Below are positions 6,006 through 6,114 of a stretch of DNA of 6,114 bases, piece after piece. Source of the DNA: JBOFFI01 sp051657245 (lineage in GTDB: Bacteria > Pseudomonadota > Alphaproteobacteria > Holosporales > JBOFFI01); the NCBI GenBank assembly GCA_051657245.1, contig JBOFKI010000111.1:1-6114 (forward strand), in the 5' to 3' direction. Below the pieces are notes generated by a model that made no database searches, had not been told where the DNA came from, and was given only the letters and a program-made list of their open reading frames with translations. The translations under genes were made by a program, and so were the position numbers. Within the stretch, counting starts at the first letter, position 1. Every line of letters begins with the position of its first letter.

Positions 6006-6033
6006 TTGTGTTCTGGAAAAATGGTTGTATACT
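6006..6033 (+). promoter_or_regulatory. Candidate promoter for the gene at 6072
   Basis: TTGTGT (6006-6011), 16 bases, then TATACT (6028-6033). The -10 box matches five of six consensus bases and the -35 box three of six. The predicted start near 6040 leaves a leader of about 30 bases. Confidence 0.38.
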
Positions 6034-6071
6034 GCTAAGAGATATCCCTTAAATGCACAGAAGGATGAGGT

Positions 6072-6114
6072 ATGGCCGGCGTCTCGAAAGCGGTAGGAGC
6101 AGATGTCTTAAAGA
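6072..6114 (+). CDS. Start of an unidentified protein gene (3' end outside the window)
   Basis: ATG 6072 is preceded by a strong purine-rich ribosome site, AAGGATGAGG (6061-6070), with AAGGA six bases before the start. Only 14 codons are visible: MAGVSKAVGADVLK. The frame stays open to the window edge. A nearby ATG at 6065 overlaps the ribosome site and gives a less likely Arg-rich start. Fourteen residues are too few to assign a family, so the product is unknown. A candidate promoter lies 40-65 bases upstream, and the putative structured RNA lies upstream on the other strand. Confidence 0.5.
   Translation, partial: MAGVSKAVGADVLK

Overview
The window looks like a chromosomal piece of an alphaproteobacterium of moderate-to-low GC. 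The main pointer is the adjacent pair of an NtrY-type sensor kinase and an NtrX-type response regulator, whose central domain has the degenerate L1 loop typical of alphaproteobacterial NtrX. An Omp25/Omp31-style outer-membrane barrel and the tail of a ProP-like major facilitator transporter fit the same group. The style of the proteins recalls host-associated alphaproteobacteria (Holosporales-like), but that placement is inference.

Layout from left to right. Positions 2-439 (+) hold the 3' end of an MFS transporter gene cut by the window edge. A 170-base AT-rich gap with no clear signal follows. Positions 611-2782 (+) encode NtrY and 2789-4159 (+) encode NtrX, six bases apart and surely co-transcribed. 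A hairpin at 4178-4214 separates them from a convergent gene at 4227-4940 (-) for a secreted small outer-membrane beta-barrel protein, which has its own Shine-Dalgarno sequence and a plausible promoter. From about 4941 to 6071 there is no convincing protein gene. This 1.1-kb stretch has an AT-rich part with palindromes (about 4960-5200), a mixed part with many short dyads and a 180-codon open frame of non-protein-like character (5029-5571), and a GC-richer part (about 5595-5896) that looks like a structured RNA, probably read from the minus strand. A new plus-strand gene begins at 6072 with a good ribosome binding site and runs off the right edge after 14 codons.

How the parts work together. 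NtrY (membrane histidine kinase) and NtrX (DNA-binding response regulator) form a phosphorelay; in alphaproteobacteria this pair is linked to nitrogen metabolism, redox and respiration control, and envelope or host-interaction genes. The usual neighbours (ntrB/ntrC upstream, trkA/hfq downstream) are absent here. The outer-membrane protein is transcribed toward ntrX and is not part of its operon. The most interesting unexplained feature is the structured intergenic segment at 5595-5896. I considered a tmRNA, SRP RNA and RNase P RNA and could not support any of them by eye.
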